A stretch of 43,618 nt of DNA, from contig DDST01000140.1 of the NCBI GenBank assembly GCA_002343485.1, positions 1 to 43,618 of the forward strand. The letters run 5' to 3'. Position numbers and translations under genes: made by a program. Of the stretch, positions 32,381-40,268 are shown piece after piece (within the stretch, counting starts at the first letter, position 1; each line of letters starts with the position of its first letter). Source of the DNA: Proteobacteria bacterium UBA2383. GTDB taxonomy: Bacteria > Pseudomonadota > Gammaproteobacteria > Competibacterales > Competibacteraceae. The notes under the pieces were generated by a model that made no database searches, was not told the origin of the DNA, and worked only from the letters and a program-made list of their open reading frames with translations.

Positions 32381-33784
32381 ATGGGTTATCTGATTGAAAC
32401 GATTTATTTCCTGACGGCGGTGGTGTTCATCGTCGGCCTCAAGCGGATGTCGCATCCGACGACCGCCCGTAGCGGCATCGTCTGGGCAGGCTATGGGATG
32501 GTGCTGGCAACGCTGTTCAGCTTTGCCCATCCGCAAATTCAGGCTGGACCAGGCAATTATTTCTTGATGGTGGTTGCGATTGCCATTGGCGGCGTTATCG
32601 CCTGGTATGGCGCCAAGAAAGTGGAAATGACCGCCATGCCGCAGATGATCGCTATTTACAATGGCATGGGCGGCGGCGCGGCAGCGGCGATTGCCGCAGT
32701 GGAGTTGCTCAAGGATCATGGCGGCGGTGGACCGGAAACCCACGTCCTGATCATGGCAGTGGCCGGCGCGCTGATCGGCGCGGTGGCTTTCTCCGGTTCG
32801 GTGGTCGCTTTCGGCAAGCTGCAGGAACTCAAGTTCTTCAAGGATGACGCCAAGTTTCGTTTCACTGGGCAGCAGAAGGTTAATGCGGCAATCTTCGGCG
32901 CGGCGGTTGTACTCGGTTTGGTCATTGCGCTGAGCCATAGCTCCAACGGTGCTCTGATTTCGGTGTTCTTCCTGCTGGCGCTGGCGTTTGGCGCGATGAT
33001 GGCCTTACCCATCGGCGGCGCGGATATGCCGGTCGTCATCTCGCTGTTCAACGCCTTCACCGGCTTGGCGGTGGCGCTGGAAGGCTTTGTGCTCGGTAAT
33101 TCGGCAATGATCATTGCCGGCATCATCGTCGGCTCGTCGGGTACCTTGTTGACCCTGATGATGGCCAAGGCGATGAACCGCTCGGTGTCGAACGTGCTGT
33201 TCAGCAACTGGGCGGCGCTGGGTAGCGGCGAGGCGCAGGCGGTGACCGGTAGTCTCAAGTCGATGGAACCGCCGGATGCGGCGATTCAGATGGCTTACGC
33301 CAGCAAGGTCATTATCGTTCCCGGTTATGGCATGGCAGTGGCTCAGGCGCAGCACAAGATTTGGGAAATGTGCAAGCTGCTGATAGAACGCGACGTCGAC
33401 GTCAAATTCGCTATTCATCCGGTCGCAGGCCGGATGCCCGGCCACATGAATGTGCTGTTGGCGGAAGCCGGCGTGCCCTACGACCTGATCTTCGACATGG
33501 ATGAGATCAACGAAGAATTCTCCACTGCTGACGTGGCGCTGGTCATCGGCGCGAATGACGTGGTAAATCCGGCGGCGCGCACTGACAAATCCAGCCCGAT
33601 CTATGGCATGCCCATTCTGAATGTGGATTACGCCAAGAATGTGCAGGTGATCAAACGTGGCAAGGGCGTGGGCTTCGCGGGCATCGAGAACGCGCTGTTC
33701 TTCGCTGACAACACCCGGATGGTGTATGGTGACGCCCAGAAGGTGACTGCAGGGTTGATTCAAGGCATCAAAGATCTCGGCTAG
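32381..33784 (+). CDS. pntB: NAD(P) transhydrogenase subunit beta
   Basis: 467-residue beta subunit. The N-terminal ~260 residues carry multiple membrane helices of domain II (GGVIAWYGAKKVEMTAMPQM, NGMGGGAAAAIAA, LPIGGADMPVVISLFNAFTGLA). The C-terminal domain III binds NADP(H) (VPGYGMAVAQAQH, HPVAGRMPGHMNVLLAEA, GANDVVNPAA). It is the last gene of the operon, followed by a strong terminator. Confidence 0.97.
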   Translation: MGYLIETIYFLTAVVFIVGLKRMSHPTTARSGIVWAGYGMVLATLFSFAHPQIQAGPGNYFLMVVAIAIGGVIAWYGAKKVEMTAMPQMIAIYNGMGGGAAAAIAAVELLKDHGGGGPETHVLIMAVAGALIGAVAFSGSVVAFGKLQELKFFKDDAKFRFTGQQKVNAAIFGAAVVLGLVIALSHSSNGALISVFFLLALAFGAMMALPIGGADMPVVISLFNAFTGLAVALEGFVLGNSAMIIAGIIVGSSGTLLTLMMAKAMNRSVSNVLFSNWAALGSGEAQAVTGSLKSMEPPDAAIQMAYASKVIIVPGYGMAVAQAQHKIWEMCKLLIERDVDVKFAIHPVAGRMPGHMNVLLAEAGVPYDLIFDMDEINEEFSTADVALVIGANDVVNPAARTDKSSPIYGMPILNVDYAKNVQVIKRGKGVGFAGIENALFFADNTRMVYGDAQKVTAGLIQGIKDLG

Positions 33785-33804
33785 ACCGGCATGAGGTAAT
33801 GTAG

Positions 33805-33833
33805 CAAGGCGGCCTGCGGGCCGCCTTGTTTTT
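33805..33833 (+). terminator. Intrinsic terminator after pntB
   Basis: CAAGGCGGCC (33805-33814) pairs perfectly with GGCCGCCTTG (33819-33828) around TGCG, followed by five T. It is 20 bp past the pntB stop. Confidence 0.93.
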
Positions 33834-33846
33834 GGCAGTGTTCAAT

Positions 33847-34797
33847 TTAGTCAAGCAATTCCATACACAGACTCAACACCTTTTCCGCCTGGAGGCCATG
33901 AAAGCAATTCCGCTCGTGGTAGGGAATCTGTTGCGACTGGCAGGAGCAGAGGGCAGCGTCTTCGCGGGCAATGCGAAACTGCTGGCCGGTATGACCGTAT
34001 TTTTCGTGGCTGGTAGGACCAAAAATTCCCACAGTCGGAGCGCTCAGCTCAAAACCTAGATGCATAATGGCACTGTCGTTCGCTAAGACCAGTGCGGCTT
34101 TGGAAAGCAGGGCGGCGGTTTCATTGATGGTGGTTTCTCCGCACAAAATAGCGGCTGTCCCCGATAATCCCCGTGCAACCGCTTCCGTAATGGGCCGCTC
34201 ATTCGGCGCGCCGACTAACACAATAGCTCGGGTGGTACGGGCAGCCAGTGCGCCCAGCACGGCTTGAAAGGACTCAACAGGCCAGCGTTTCTTCTCACTG
34301 GCTGCGCCTGGCGCCACAACAATCCAGCCATTGGTGCCCGGTATACCCCTGGCTTGCAATTTCTCCAGTACCGTGCGTTCGTTAACTTCATCGAAAAATT
34401 GAAAGACCGGCGGGCTGGGAAAATCGAAACCCATCATCTCCAGGATTTCCCAGTGGCGTTCCCGCATGTTGGTTTTGCGGAAATGGCGGAATAATGGACT
34501 GTGCTGATCACAGCGCAGCAGCCAGGGAATTGGAGTGTTGCGCAAGTCGACGGCGTAATCGTAGCGATCCTTGCGCAGTTCCCGCAGCAGCCGCCCTTTC
34601 TCGCGCCAGCCGGCTTTCTTATCGTAAACCACGACCCGGTGAATATGCGGACTCTTTTCCAGCAGCGCGCTGGCTTTAGGGCCGGCCAGCACCGTTAGTT
34701 TCGCGGACGGGAACTGGGTGGCAAGCGCCATAATGACCGGGGTCGTCATGATGACATCGCCCAGGTTGCTAAGCGTCACCACCAGTATTTGTTTCAT
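33847..34797 (-). CDS. Glycosyltransferase family 9 protein (heptosyltransferase-like)
   Basis: 316-residue GT9 enzyme, the ADP-heptose:LPS heptosyltransferase family. It has the N-terminal acceptor-domain signature VTLSNLGDVIMTTPVIMAL and the C-terminal donor-binding segment LANDSAIMHLGFELSAPTVGIFGPTSHEKYG. WaaC and WaaF homologues have the same architecture; the specific transfer step cannot be told from sequence. It may act on LPS core or another surface glycan. The start ATG at 34797 overlaps the stop of the upstream hydrolase gene by 4 nt (ATGA), so the two are coupled. Confidence 0.88.
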   Translation of the reverse strand: MKQILVVTLSNLGDVIMTTPVIMALATQFPSAKLTVLAGPKASALLEKSPHIHRVVVYDKKAGWREKGRLLRELRKDRYDYAVDLRNTPIPWLLRCDQHSPLFRHFRKTNMRERHWEILEMMGFDFPSPPVFQFFDEVNERTVLEKLQARGIPGTNGWIVVAPGAASEKKRWPVESFQAVLGALAARTTRAIVLVGAPNERPITEAVARGLSGTAAILCGETTINETAALLSKAALVLANDSAIMHLGFELSAPTVGIFGPTSHEKYGHTGQQFRIAREDAALCSCQSQQIPYHERNCFHGLQAEKVLSLCMELLD

Positions 34798-35654
34798 GGC
34801 TCCTGCGCCATCGTTGCTTCTTCTGTCCGCTGGCGGGAGAAGGGTTGTTCCTCTGCCTCAAACCACTTTAGCACTTCATCCCACCAAGCGGCCTGCGGGT
34901 CTACCGGCCAACTGTTGTGGCCTGCTCTCTGGAAGACCCAGTACCGCTTCGGCTCGTGCAAGGCGTCATAGAGGTGCTGGCTGTGACGGGACGGGATAAT
35001 CTCATCCTGTTCAGCAGCCAATACAGCAACTGGACCGTGATAGGCATCCAAATAGAGCCGGCTTTCGTAGCGGTCACGCAGCAGCCAGTCCACCGGAAGG
35101 TACCAGTACCGCCGTTGCGCTAAATTAACCAGGCTATCCCAGGGGGTGATCAGCACCACGCCCGCTACCGGTAGCGTGCGATCGGCGGCTACACCCGCAG
35201 CAACGGCCGCGCCGAGAGACTCGCCCCAGATTAAAAGAGGTTCCCCAAATTCGGCCAGCGCCCGCCGGGCGGTTTCCCGGCCATCGCGAATCAAGGCATC
35301 TTCGCTTAGCTCGCCACTCCGTCCGCCATAGCCGGGATACTCTGCTAACACAACTCGATAACCTCGCGTTTCCAGTGCTAGCGGATAGTAAATCCGGTCA
35401 CTCGCAGCGCCCGCGTTGCCGTGAAAAACGACCACTGTTCCCCGTGCTGGCGAATTTTCCGGTAAGAGATTTCCAGTATAACCCCGGAAGTCTGCGCCTT
35501 TCCCGGGCCAAGGTTCGAGATGCAAGCCATTTCCCCGATGCACAGTACTGATCGGCGGCGCAGGATCAGGAAAATACAGCATCTTGCGCTGAATCAGCCA
35601 GACGAACCCGGCTAGCAGCAGATAACCAGCTACGAGATAAAATAAAATGCGCAT
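34794..35654 (-). CDS. Membrane-anchored alpha/beta hydrolase
   Basis: 286-residue alpha/beta hydrolase of the ABHD12/13-BEM46-like type. The N-terminal hydrophobic segment (ILFYLVAGYLLLAGFVWLI) anchors it in the inner membrane. The nucleophile elbow is GESLG (Ser within LIWGESLGAAVA). The oxyanion-hole loop is FHGNAG. Candidate acid and histidine are in AAEQDEIIP and RAGHNSW. The ATG at 35654 begins right before the anchor; the longer frame adds a polar extension without support. The substrate is unknown. Coupled to the GT9 gene downstream, hinting at an envelope role. Confidence 0.85.
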   Translation of the reverse strand: MRILFYLVAGYLLLAGFVWLIQRKMLYFPDPAPPISTVHRGNGLHLEPWPGKGADFRGYTGNLLPENSPARGTVVVFHGNAGAASDRIYYPLALETRGYRVVLAEYPGYGGRSGELSEDALIRDGRETARRALAEFGEPLLIWGESLGAAVAAGVAADRTLPVAGVVLITPWDSLVNLAQRRYWYLPVDWLLRDRYESRLYLDAYHGPVAVLAAEQDEIIPSRHSQHLYDALHEPKRYWVFQRAGHNSWPVDPQAAWWDEVLKWFEAEEQPFSRQRTEEATMAQEP

Positions 35655-35884
35655 TAGGTGTCCCCGGATGAGAGGATGCCAATCATCATAACTCCTAATG
35701 AAGCCTTCGTGTGTCAAAGGCAACTCTCCGAATTCTAAGGCTTGTGCTCAAGGGATTTATGAAGAACGGTGGTCTGGCTTGGTTTTCTTGCCGCGTAGTC
35801 AGGACGGTGTTTTTCGACAGATACCTATCGAATTTTGCACGAGCTGGGTTGTGGGAGACTCCACGGCCCAGCCAAAATTAAAAA

Positions 35885-35935
35885 TTGTAATCATTCAGCC
35901 CCTTCACCCTCTGCCAAGGGGGAGTAGGGCGGTTC
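35885..35935. repeat. Dispersed repeat with TTGTAATCATTCAG head, copy E
   Basis: TTGTAATCATTCAG (35885-35898) is identical to the head of copy D1, and is followed by CCCCTTCACCCTC and a G-rich arm. It lies in the hydrolase/scpA spacer. Confidence 0.7.
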
Positions 35936-35972
35936 GCCCATCAAAGGCTACTCCAGGCCGGTGTCTTCTGCG

Positions 35973-35978
35973 TATAAT
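35973..35978 (+). promoter_or_regulatory. Putative -10 element upstream of scpA
   Basis: A perfect TATAAT, 48 bp before the scpA start; the -35 region is weak. Confidence 0.4.
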
Positions 35979-36025
35979 CATTTGATGCAAGAACTCAACA
36001 AATATCATGCCTTTCACGTCGTGTG

Positions 36026-36814
36026 ATGAATGCCGCTATTGACGCGCTCCCTCTTGCCAGAGTTGGCGGTCAACCCTGGACCCGGATTCCACAGGATCTT
36101 TACATCCCGCCAGATGCCTTGGAGGTATTCCTGGATACGTTCGAAGGGCCGCTGGATTTGCTGCTGTACCTGATCCGGCGCCAAAACATCAGTATTCTTG
36201 ATATCCCCATCGCCGAAATCACCCGGCAATACATGGAATACCTGACGCTGATGCAGGAATTGCAGCTGGAACTGGCAGCGGAATATTTACTGATGGCGGC
36301 CTGGCTGGCCGAGATCAAATCGCGCCTGTTATTGCCACGCCCAGCGCAAGTCGAAGCCGAGGAACTGGACCCGCGCGCTGAACTGGTGCGCCGCCTCCAG
36401 GAATACGAGCGCTTCCAGCAAGCTGCGTTGACGATGGACGCCTTGCCACGTCTGGAACGTGATGTGTTTACCGCCAGCGCCGCGCCGCCCGAACGGCAAC
36501 TTCAACGCGAGCCGCCGCCGGTCAGTCTGGCGGATCTGCTGAATGCCTTGCGCGATGTCATGACTCGCGTTGAATTATTCGGCCGCCACCACATCCAGCA
36601 GGAAGCCCTGTCGGTGCGCGAACGGATGAGCGAGATCTTGGAAAGCCTGGATGCCTTGCATTTTACCCCCTTCACCGCGCTATTTTACCCCGAAGAAGGA
36701 CGCCGCGGCGTGGTGGTGACTTTTATGGCGATTCTGGAATTGCTGCGTGAAGCGCTGCTGGAACTGGTCCAGGTCGAACCGTTTGCGCCTATCCATTTGC
36801 GCCGGCGCATGTGA
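36026..36814 (+). CDS. scpA: Segregation and condensation protein A
   Basis: 262-residue kleisin subunit of the Smc-ScpAB condensin. The N-terminal Smc-binding region has the signature FEGPLDLLLYLIRRQNISILDIPIAEITRQY. Next comes LELAAEYLLMAAWLAEIKSRLLLP, then a charged linker and a C-terminal winged-helix domain (EGRRGVVVTFMAILELLREALLELVQ). The ATG at 36026 is preferred over a GTG one codon upstream. It is followed by scpB after 9 bp. Presence of ScpAB indicates an Smc-type rather than MukBEF chromosome-organising system, consistent with the parS sites in this window. Confidence 0.95.
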   Translation: MNAAIDALPLARVGGQPWTRIPQDLYIPPDALEVFLDTFEGPLDLLLYLIRRQNISILDIPIAEITRQYMEYLTLMQELQLELAAEYLLMAAWLAEIKSRLLLPRPAQVEAEELDPRAELVRRLQEYERFQQAALTMDALPRLERDVFTASAAPPERQLQREPPPVSLADLLNALRDVMTRVELFGRHHIQQEALSVRERMSEILESLDALHFTPFTALFYPEEGRRGVVVTFMAILELLREALLELVQVEPFAPIHLRRRM

Positions 36815-36823
36815 ACGATTGCC

Positions 36824-37414
36824 ATGCCGGAACTCAAAATGATTTTGGAGGCGGTCTTGCTGGCCGCTGGTGAGCCTTTGTCACTAGAACGGCTCCTCGA
36901 CATCTTTCCTGAAACCGAGCGGCCCGGACGTGATGCGTTGCGCAAGGCGCTGCTGGAATTGATGAATGGCTATGCCGGTCGCGGTATGGAGCTGATCGAA
37001 GTCGCCAACGGCTTCCGCCTGCAAGTGCCTCAGACCTTCTCCCCTTGGGTGTCGCGGCTGTGGGAAGAGCGGACCGCTCACTATTCGCGGGCGCTGCTGG
37101 AAACCTTGGCATTGATCGCTTACCGTCAGCCGGTCACCCGTGGCGAGATCGAAGAAGTCCGCGGTGTCAGTCTCAGCAGCAGTATTATGAAGACCCTGCA
37201 GGAACGCGGCTGGATCAAGGTGATCGGTCACCGCGAAGTGCCTGGCCGCCCGGCCCTCTACGCGACGACCCGTGTTTTCCTGGACTACTTTAACCTTAAG
37301 AGCCTGAGTGAACTGCCACCACTGGCCGCGCCGCGCGATCTGGACGCTATCGGTGCTGCGCTCGATCAACGCGCTATTCAGGCTCGGCCCCCAACGGAAT
37401 TTCTCGATGTCTGA
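36824..37414 (+). CDS. scpB: Segregation and condensation protein B
   Basis: 196-residue ScpB, which forms a dimer of winged-helix proteins binding the ScpA linker. The conserved ILEAVLLAAGEPLSLERLL and the motif LLETLALIAYRQPVTRGEIEEVRGV are present, as well as GRPALYATTRVFLDYFNL. The last codons overlap the rluB start by 8 nt. The scpA-scpB-rluB order is common in gammaproteobacteria. Confidence 0.96.
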   Translation: MPELKMILEAVLLAAGEPLSLERLLDIFPETERPGRDALRKALLELMNGYAGRGMELIEVANGFRLQVPQTFSPWVSRLWEERTAHYSRALLETLALIAYRQPVTRGEIEEVRGVSLSSSIMKTLQERGWIKVIGHREVPGRPALYATTRVFLDYFNLKSLSELPPLAAPRDLDAIGAALDQRAIQARPPTEFLDV

Positions 37415-38300
37415 ACGCTTGCAAAAATTTCTGGCCCGGGTTGGTTTCGGCTCCCGGCGTCAAATCGAAGACTGGATTCGCCAGGGCCGCATCACGGTAA
37501 ACGGCGTGCCTGCGCAACTAGGCCTTCAAGTCAATGGCGCGGAACGCATCGCCATCGATGGCCAGTTAGTGCAGGTTCGCGCCTTCGGCCAACGGCGGCG
37601 AGTGCTAGCTTATTACAAGCCGGTCGGTGAAGTGACCAGCCGCCGTGATGATGCCGAGCGGCCTACAGTGTTTGAAAAGCTTCCCCGGTTAGGTGATGGG
37701 CGCTGGGTCGCGGTTGGCCGGCTGGATCTCAACACCCAGGGCTTGCTGCTGCTGACCAATGACGGTGAATTGGCCAATCGCTTGATGCATCCTTCTTCAC
37801 AGATTGAGCGCGAGTATGCCGTGCGCATTTTGGGTGAGGTCACACCGGCTATGCTGCAACAACTGCGGCAAGGCGTTGCGCTGGAGGACGGCACCGCACA
37901 CTTTGACGAGATTATCGAGGCGGGCGGAGGGGGCGCGAATCACTGGTATCACGTCATTTTGCGCGAAGGCCGCAATCGTGAGGTGCGCCGGTTATGGGAA
38001 TCCCAGGGTGTTGCTGTCAGCCGGCTGATCCGGGTGCGCTACGGACCGGTAGCTCTACGGCGGGGCCTGCATCCGGGGCGTTGGGACGAATTGGATGAGG
38101 CACAGATGAATGAATTGTTGCAGGCGGCTGGATTGCCGCCGAAACATGCGCCTGCACAGCCACCCAGCCATTCACGCCGTTCGGACGCACATGCACCGCG
38201 TGCTCCTTGGCCTTCCCCCCGGCAAGGGGCGGGGTCTGGGACAGCGCGAGGGAAGGGCCGAGGGCCTTTCAATCCTGCGCGTGGAAGACCTGCCCGGTAA
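37407..38300 (+). CDS. rluB: 23S rRNA pseudouridine(2605) synthase RluB
   Basis: 297-residue RsuA/RluB-type pseudouridine synthase acting on 23S rRNA. The N-terminal S4 domain spans about residues 1-60 (RLQKFLARVGFGSRRQIEDW). The catalytic motif is VGRLDLNTQGLLLLTNDG (Asp107). The catalytic domain ends around residue 240. The remaining tail (rich in P, R, S, G and A) coincides partly with a C/G-rich dispersed repeat and overlaps the convergent SDR gene by 32 nt, so it looks like a secondary extension. The ATG at 37407 overlaps scpB; the longer frame upstream lies in scpB and is excluded. Confidence 0.92.
   Translation: MSERLQKFLARVGFGSRRQIEDWIRQGRITVNGVPAQLGLQVNGAERIAIDGQLVQVRAFGQRRRVLAYYKPVGEVTSRRDDAERPTVFEKLPRLGDGRWVAVGRLDLNTQGLLLLTNDGELANRLMHPSSQIEREYAVRILGEVTPAMLQQLRQGVALEDGTAHFDEIIEAGGGGANHWYHVILREGRNREVRRLWESQGVAVSRLIRVRYGPVALRRGLHPGRWDELDEAQMNELLQAAGLPPKHAPAQPPSHSRRSDAHAPRAPWPSPRQGAGSGTARGKGRGPFNPARGRPAR
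38208..38262. repeat. Dispersed C-rich/G-rich imperfect palindrome, copy F, inside the rluB tail
   Basis: A CCTTGGCCTTCCCCC arm faces GCAAGGGGCGGGG and GAGGGAAGGGCCGAGGG. It encodes part of the low-complexity RluB tail (about residues 268-285). Confidence 0.5.
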
Positions 38301-39012
38301 TGCCTTTGCTGTCTGGACCCAGCAGATAAAGGTAAGCATCCATCACTGCGTCCGGTGTGGGCCATTGCGCTGGCTCGCGGCCTGGATAGATCTTCAAGGT
38401 CATTGGTGTGCGCACCCGGCCTGGATCGATGCTGTTCACACGAATCGGGGTGTTGGTTTCCAGTTCGCTGGCCAGTATTTTCATCAGAGTCTGCGCACCG
38501 CCTTTGGCCACTGCATAAGCACCCCAGTAGGCTTGCCCCTTCTCACTGACTTGATCAGCGGTGAAGACGATCGAGGCATCGGTGGAACGATTCAGCAGGC
38601 CCAGTAACGCCTGGGTCAGCAAAAGAGGGGCGTTGAGGTTAACTTGCAGGACGCGGTACCAAAGTTCGATGTCGTAATTAGCGATAGGTGTCAACCCTTC
38701 GAACAAGGCCGCGTTATGCAGCAATCCGTCCAGGCGGCCAAATTCAGTTTCTAGCACCTGCGCCAGATCGGCGTAGTCCTTGGGCGTTGCTCCTTCCAGA
38801 TTCATGGGATAAATGGCTGGTTGGGGAGTACCCGCCTGTTCTAAGCTATCATAGACTTGTTCCAGCTTGCGGATAGTGCGCCCAAGAAGGATCACGGTTG
38901 CTCCGTGCATGCCTAGCTGATGCGCGACAGTTCGACCGATGCCATCTCCGGCGCCAGTCACCAGAATCACTCGATCTTTCAACAAATCAGGGGCGGGTTG
39001 ATAATCCTTCAT
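38269..39012 (-). CDS. SDR family oxidoreductase, YciK-like
   Basis: 247-residue short-chain dehydrogenase. The cofactor motif is LVTGAGDGIGR (TGxxxGxG). LLHNAALF is the NNAG-like motif, Ser/Tyr/Lys catalytic residues lie in the YWGAYAVAKGG region (YxxxK), and SIDPGRVRTPM follows. The sequence is most like YciK, an SDR of unclear function that neighbours rluB in enterics, which the arrangement here also shows. It is downstream of the phytoene-synthase-like gene with 39 bp between. Its 3' end overlaps convergent rluB by 32 nt. Confidence 0.85.
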   Translation of the reverse strand: MKDYQPAPDLLKDRVILVTGAGDGIGRTVAHQLGMHGATVILLGRTIRKLEQVYDSLEQAGTPQPAIYPMNLEGATPKDYADLAQVLETEFGRLDGLLHNAALFEGLTPIANYDIELWYRVLQVNLNAPLLLTQALLGLLNRSTDASIVFTADQVSEKGQAYWGAYAVAKGGAQTLMKILASELETNTPIRVNSIDPGRVRTPMTLKIYPGREPAQWPTPDAVMDAYLYLLGPDSKGITGQVFHAQD

Positions 39013-39051
39013 GGCAGTATCCTATCCGGAAGAAATTGATTAACTGGCAGT

Positions 39052-39921
39052 TTATACCAAAGACATCCTTCGCCGGTAGCGCCGTTGTTCGCGACCACGC
39101 AACCGCCAAGCTATCCAAAGTTTACGCAAGGGAGTCAGATAGGTTTGCTGCTCCAGCAACCGGTAACCTTCCTCGGCAATTTCCGCCAGCAGGGACATCG
39201 TTAGTTCCAGGCGGATCAATAGATGACATTGAGTATGGCGGTCAGCCTCAGGTAGCGCATCCAATGCTCGACGATAGTACTCGTGAATGCGCTCGGCCTG
39301 GAAAGCAAATAATTGCCGGACCCGGCCGGTGGTTTGCGCCGCCAACAGATCGCCTGGGCCGACGCCGAAGCGTTGCATCTCATCCTCAGGCAAGTAGAAA
39401 TGGCCTTGCTGAGTATGGCAGCGTGACTCGTACAGCAACTCAAACAACTGTAATAATGCGCCCGCTTCGTGGGCAAAACGCGGCGTGGCGCGCCGATCCT
39501 GGTAACCGGTGATTTCCGCCATCAGTAGAGCGGGGATGCTGCCATGCCGATGGAGATACAAGGTTAGCTCGGTGAAACTTGGATAAGCATCATAGTCGAT
39601 ATCCATTGCGACCCCATCCAGTATTTCCCGGAAATACTCTTCAGGCAAATTAAAAGTAGCCAGTCTGGGATGCAGCGCGCAAGTGATTGGATGTTCCGGG
39701 TTGTCTGCGAATAACCGGCTAATCTCAGCGCGCCACCAGTCCAATTTGACTCGGGCGACACTGGAATCGCGACACTCTTCGGGAATTTGAGTGACTTCCA
39801 AATAAAAAGCGTGGACCGCGACCAAAGTTTGACGCTGCACGAGAGGCAAGCCAAGCAGGCTATAGCGGAAATCCTTGCTGCCTTGGACTGCCAAATCATG
39901 ACAATAGTCATCTGCAATCAT
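39052..39921 (-). CDS. Squalene/phytoene synthase-fold protein, likely non-catalytic
   Basis: 289-residue member of the squalene/phytoene synthase superfamily. Fold landmarks are visible: RYSLLGLPLVQRQTLVAVHAFYLEV, LDWWRAEI, DYDAYPSFTELTLYLHRHGS, GHFYLPEDEMQRFGV. In active prenyl synthases two Asp-rich motifs bind Mg-diphosphate; here the corresponding positions read LEVTQIPE (about 41-48) and LQLFELLYESR (about 157-167), so both are lost. The mitochondrial complex I assembly factor NDUFAF6 is a known non-catalytic relative. No carotenoid or hopanoid genes neighbour it. It is probably co-transcribed with the yciK-like gene. A catalytic role cannot be fully excluded without structure-based alignment. 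Confidence 0.82.
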   Translation of the reverse strand: MIADDYCHDLAVQGSKDFRYSLLGLPLVQRQTLVAVHAFYLEVTQIPEECRDSSVARVKLDWWRAEISRLFADNPEHPITCALHPRLATFNLPEEYFREILDGVAMDIDYDAYPSFTELTLYLHRHGSIPALLMAEITGYQDRRATPRFAHEAGALLQLFELLYESRCHTQQGHFYLPEDEMQRFGVGPGDLLAAQTTGRVRQLFAFQAERIHEYYRRALDALPEADRHTQCHLLIRLELTMSLLAEIAEEGYRLLEQQTYLTPLRKLWIAWRLRGREQRRYRRRMSLV

Positions 39922-40047
39922 GATCAGAACCCTTGAATGGAAGGTGAGTCATCATATTAACGTATATCGGCACACATTATGCTTATTCTAAAACCAGAAA
40001 ACCGGAAACCAACGTCCTGTTTTCCCCAAGAAAGCTGGAGGTATGAC

Positions 40048-40227
40048 ATGATGACCATTCGCGATATCGAGAAGTTGCCAAGAGGCGAGCGTGCGGTCAC
40101 GCGCGCATCCCATCAGTACTACCGCGCGTTGTTGCATGGCGCATCCGAGGGGACACGCCAGAATCTGAGACGCCAATGGCTGGTTGAGATCCAACGCCGC
40201 TGGCCGGATACCTGGAAAAATGATTAA
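40048..40227 (+). CDS. Small hypothetical protein, 59 aa
   Basis: A 59-residue basic protein (MMTIRDIEKLPRGERAVTRA at the N-terminus) ending in RRWPDTWKND. The ATG at 40048 lies 6 nt behind a CTGGAGGT ribosome-binding site. The longer frame from 39979 has no such support. Not recognised; codon use is normal, and the strong ribosome-binding site argues for a real gene. Confidence 0.6.
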   Translation: MMTIRDIEKLPRGERAVTRASHQYYRALLHGASEGTRQNLRRQWLVEIQRRWPDTWKND

Positions 40228-40268
40228 GTCCGGGTTTTCATGGAATGCCGTCGTGACGGGTGTTGCCA

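Larger units (their letters stand above)
35655..36025. other. 371-bp divergent intergenic region
   Basis: Lies between the hydrolase gene (-) and scpA (+). It contains a dispersed repeat at 35885-35935 and a TATAAT box at 35973-35978 in front of scpA. A possible 95-codon plus-strand frame here runs through the repeat and has no ribosome-binding site or recognisable motif, so no gene is called. Confidence 0.65.

Noticed and set aside
32027..32938. 303-codon minus-strand frame over pntAB and pntB
   Set aside because: His- and Gln-rich antisense shadow of the transhydrogenase genes.
33005..33763. 252-codon minus-strand frame inside pntB
   Set aside because: Antisense shadow with His-rich composition typical of reverse reading of a GC-rich membrane protein gene.
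35698..35985. 95-codon plus-strand frame in the hydrolase/scpA spacer
   Set aside because: Runs through a dispersed repeat and the scpA promoter, lacks a ribosome-binding site and recognisable sequence.
18005..38262. C/G-rich repeats considered as a CRISPR array
   Set aside because: Copies are isolated kilobases apart, with no regular spacers and no cas genes.
38898..39512. 204-codon plus-strand frame antisense to the SDR and phytoene-synthase-like genes
   Set aside because: Spans two real minus-strand genes and shows no motif.
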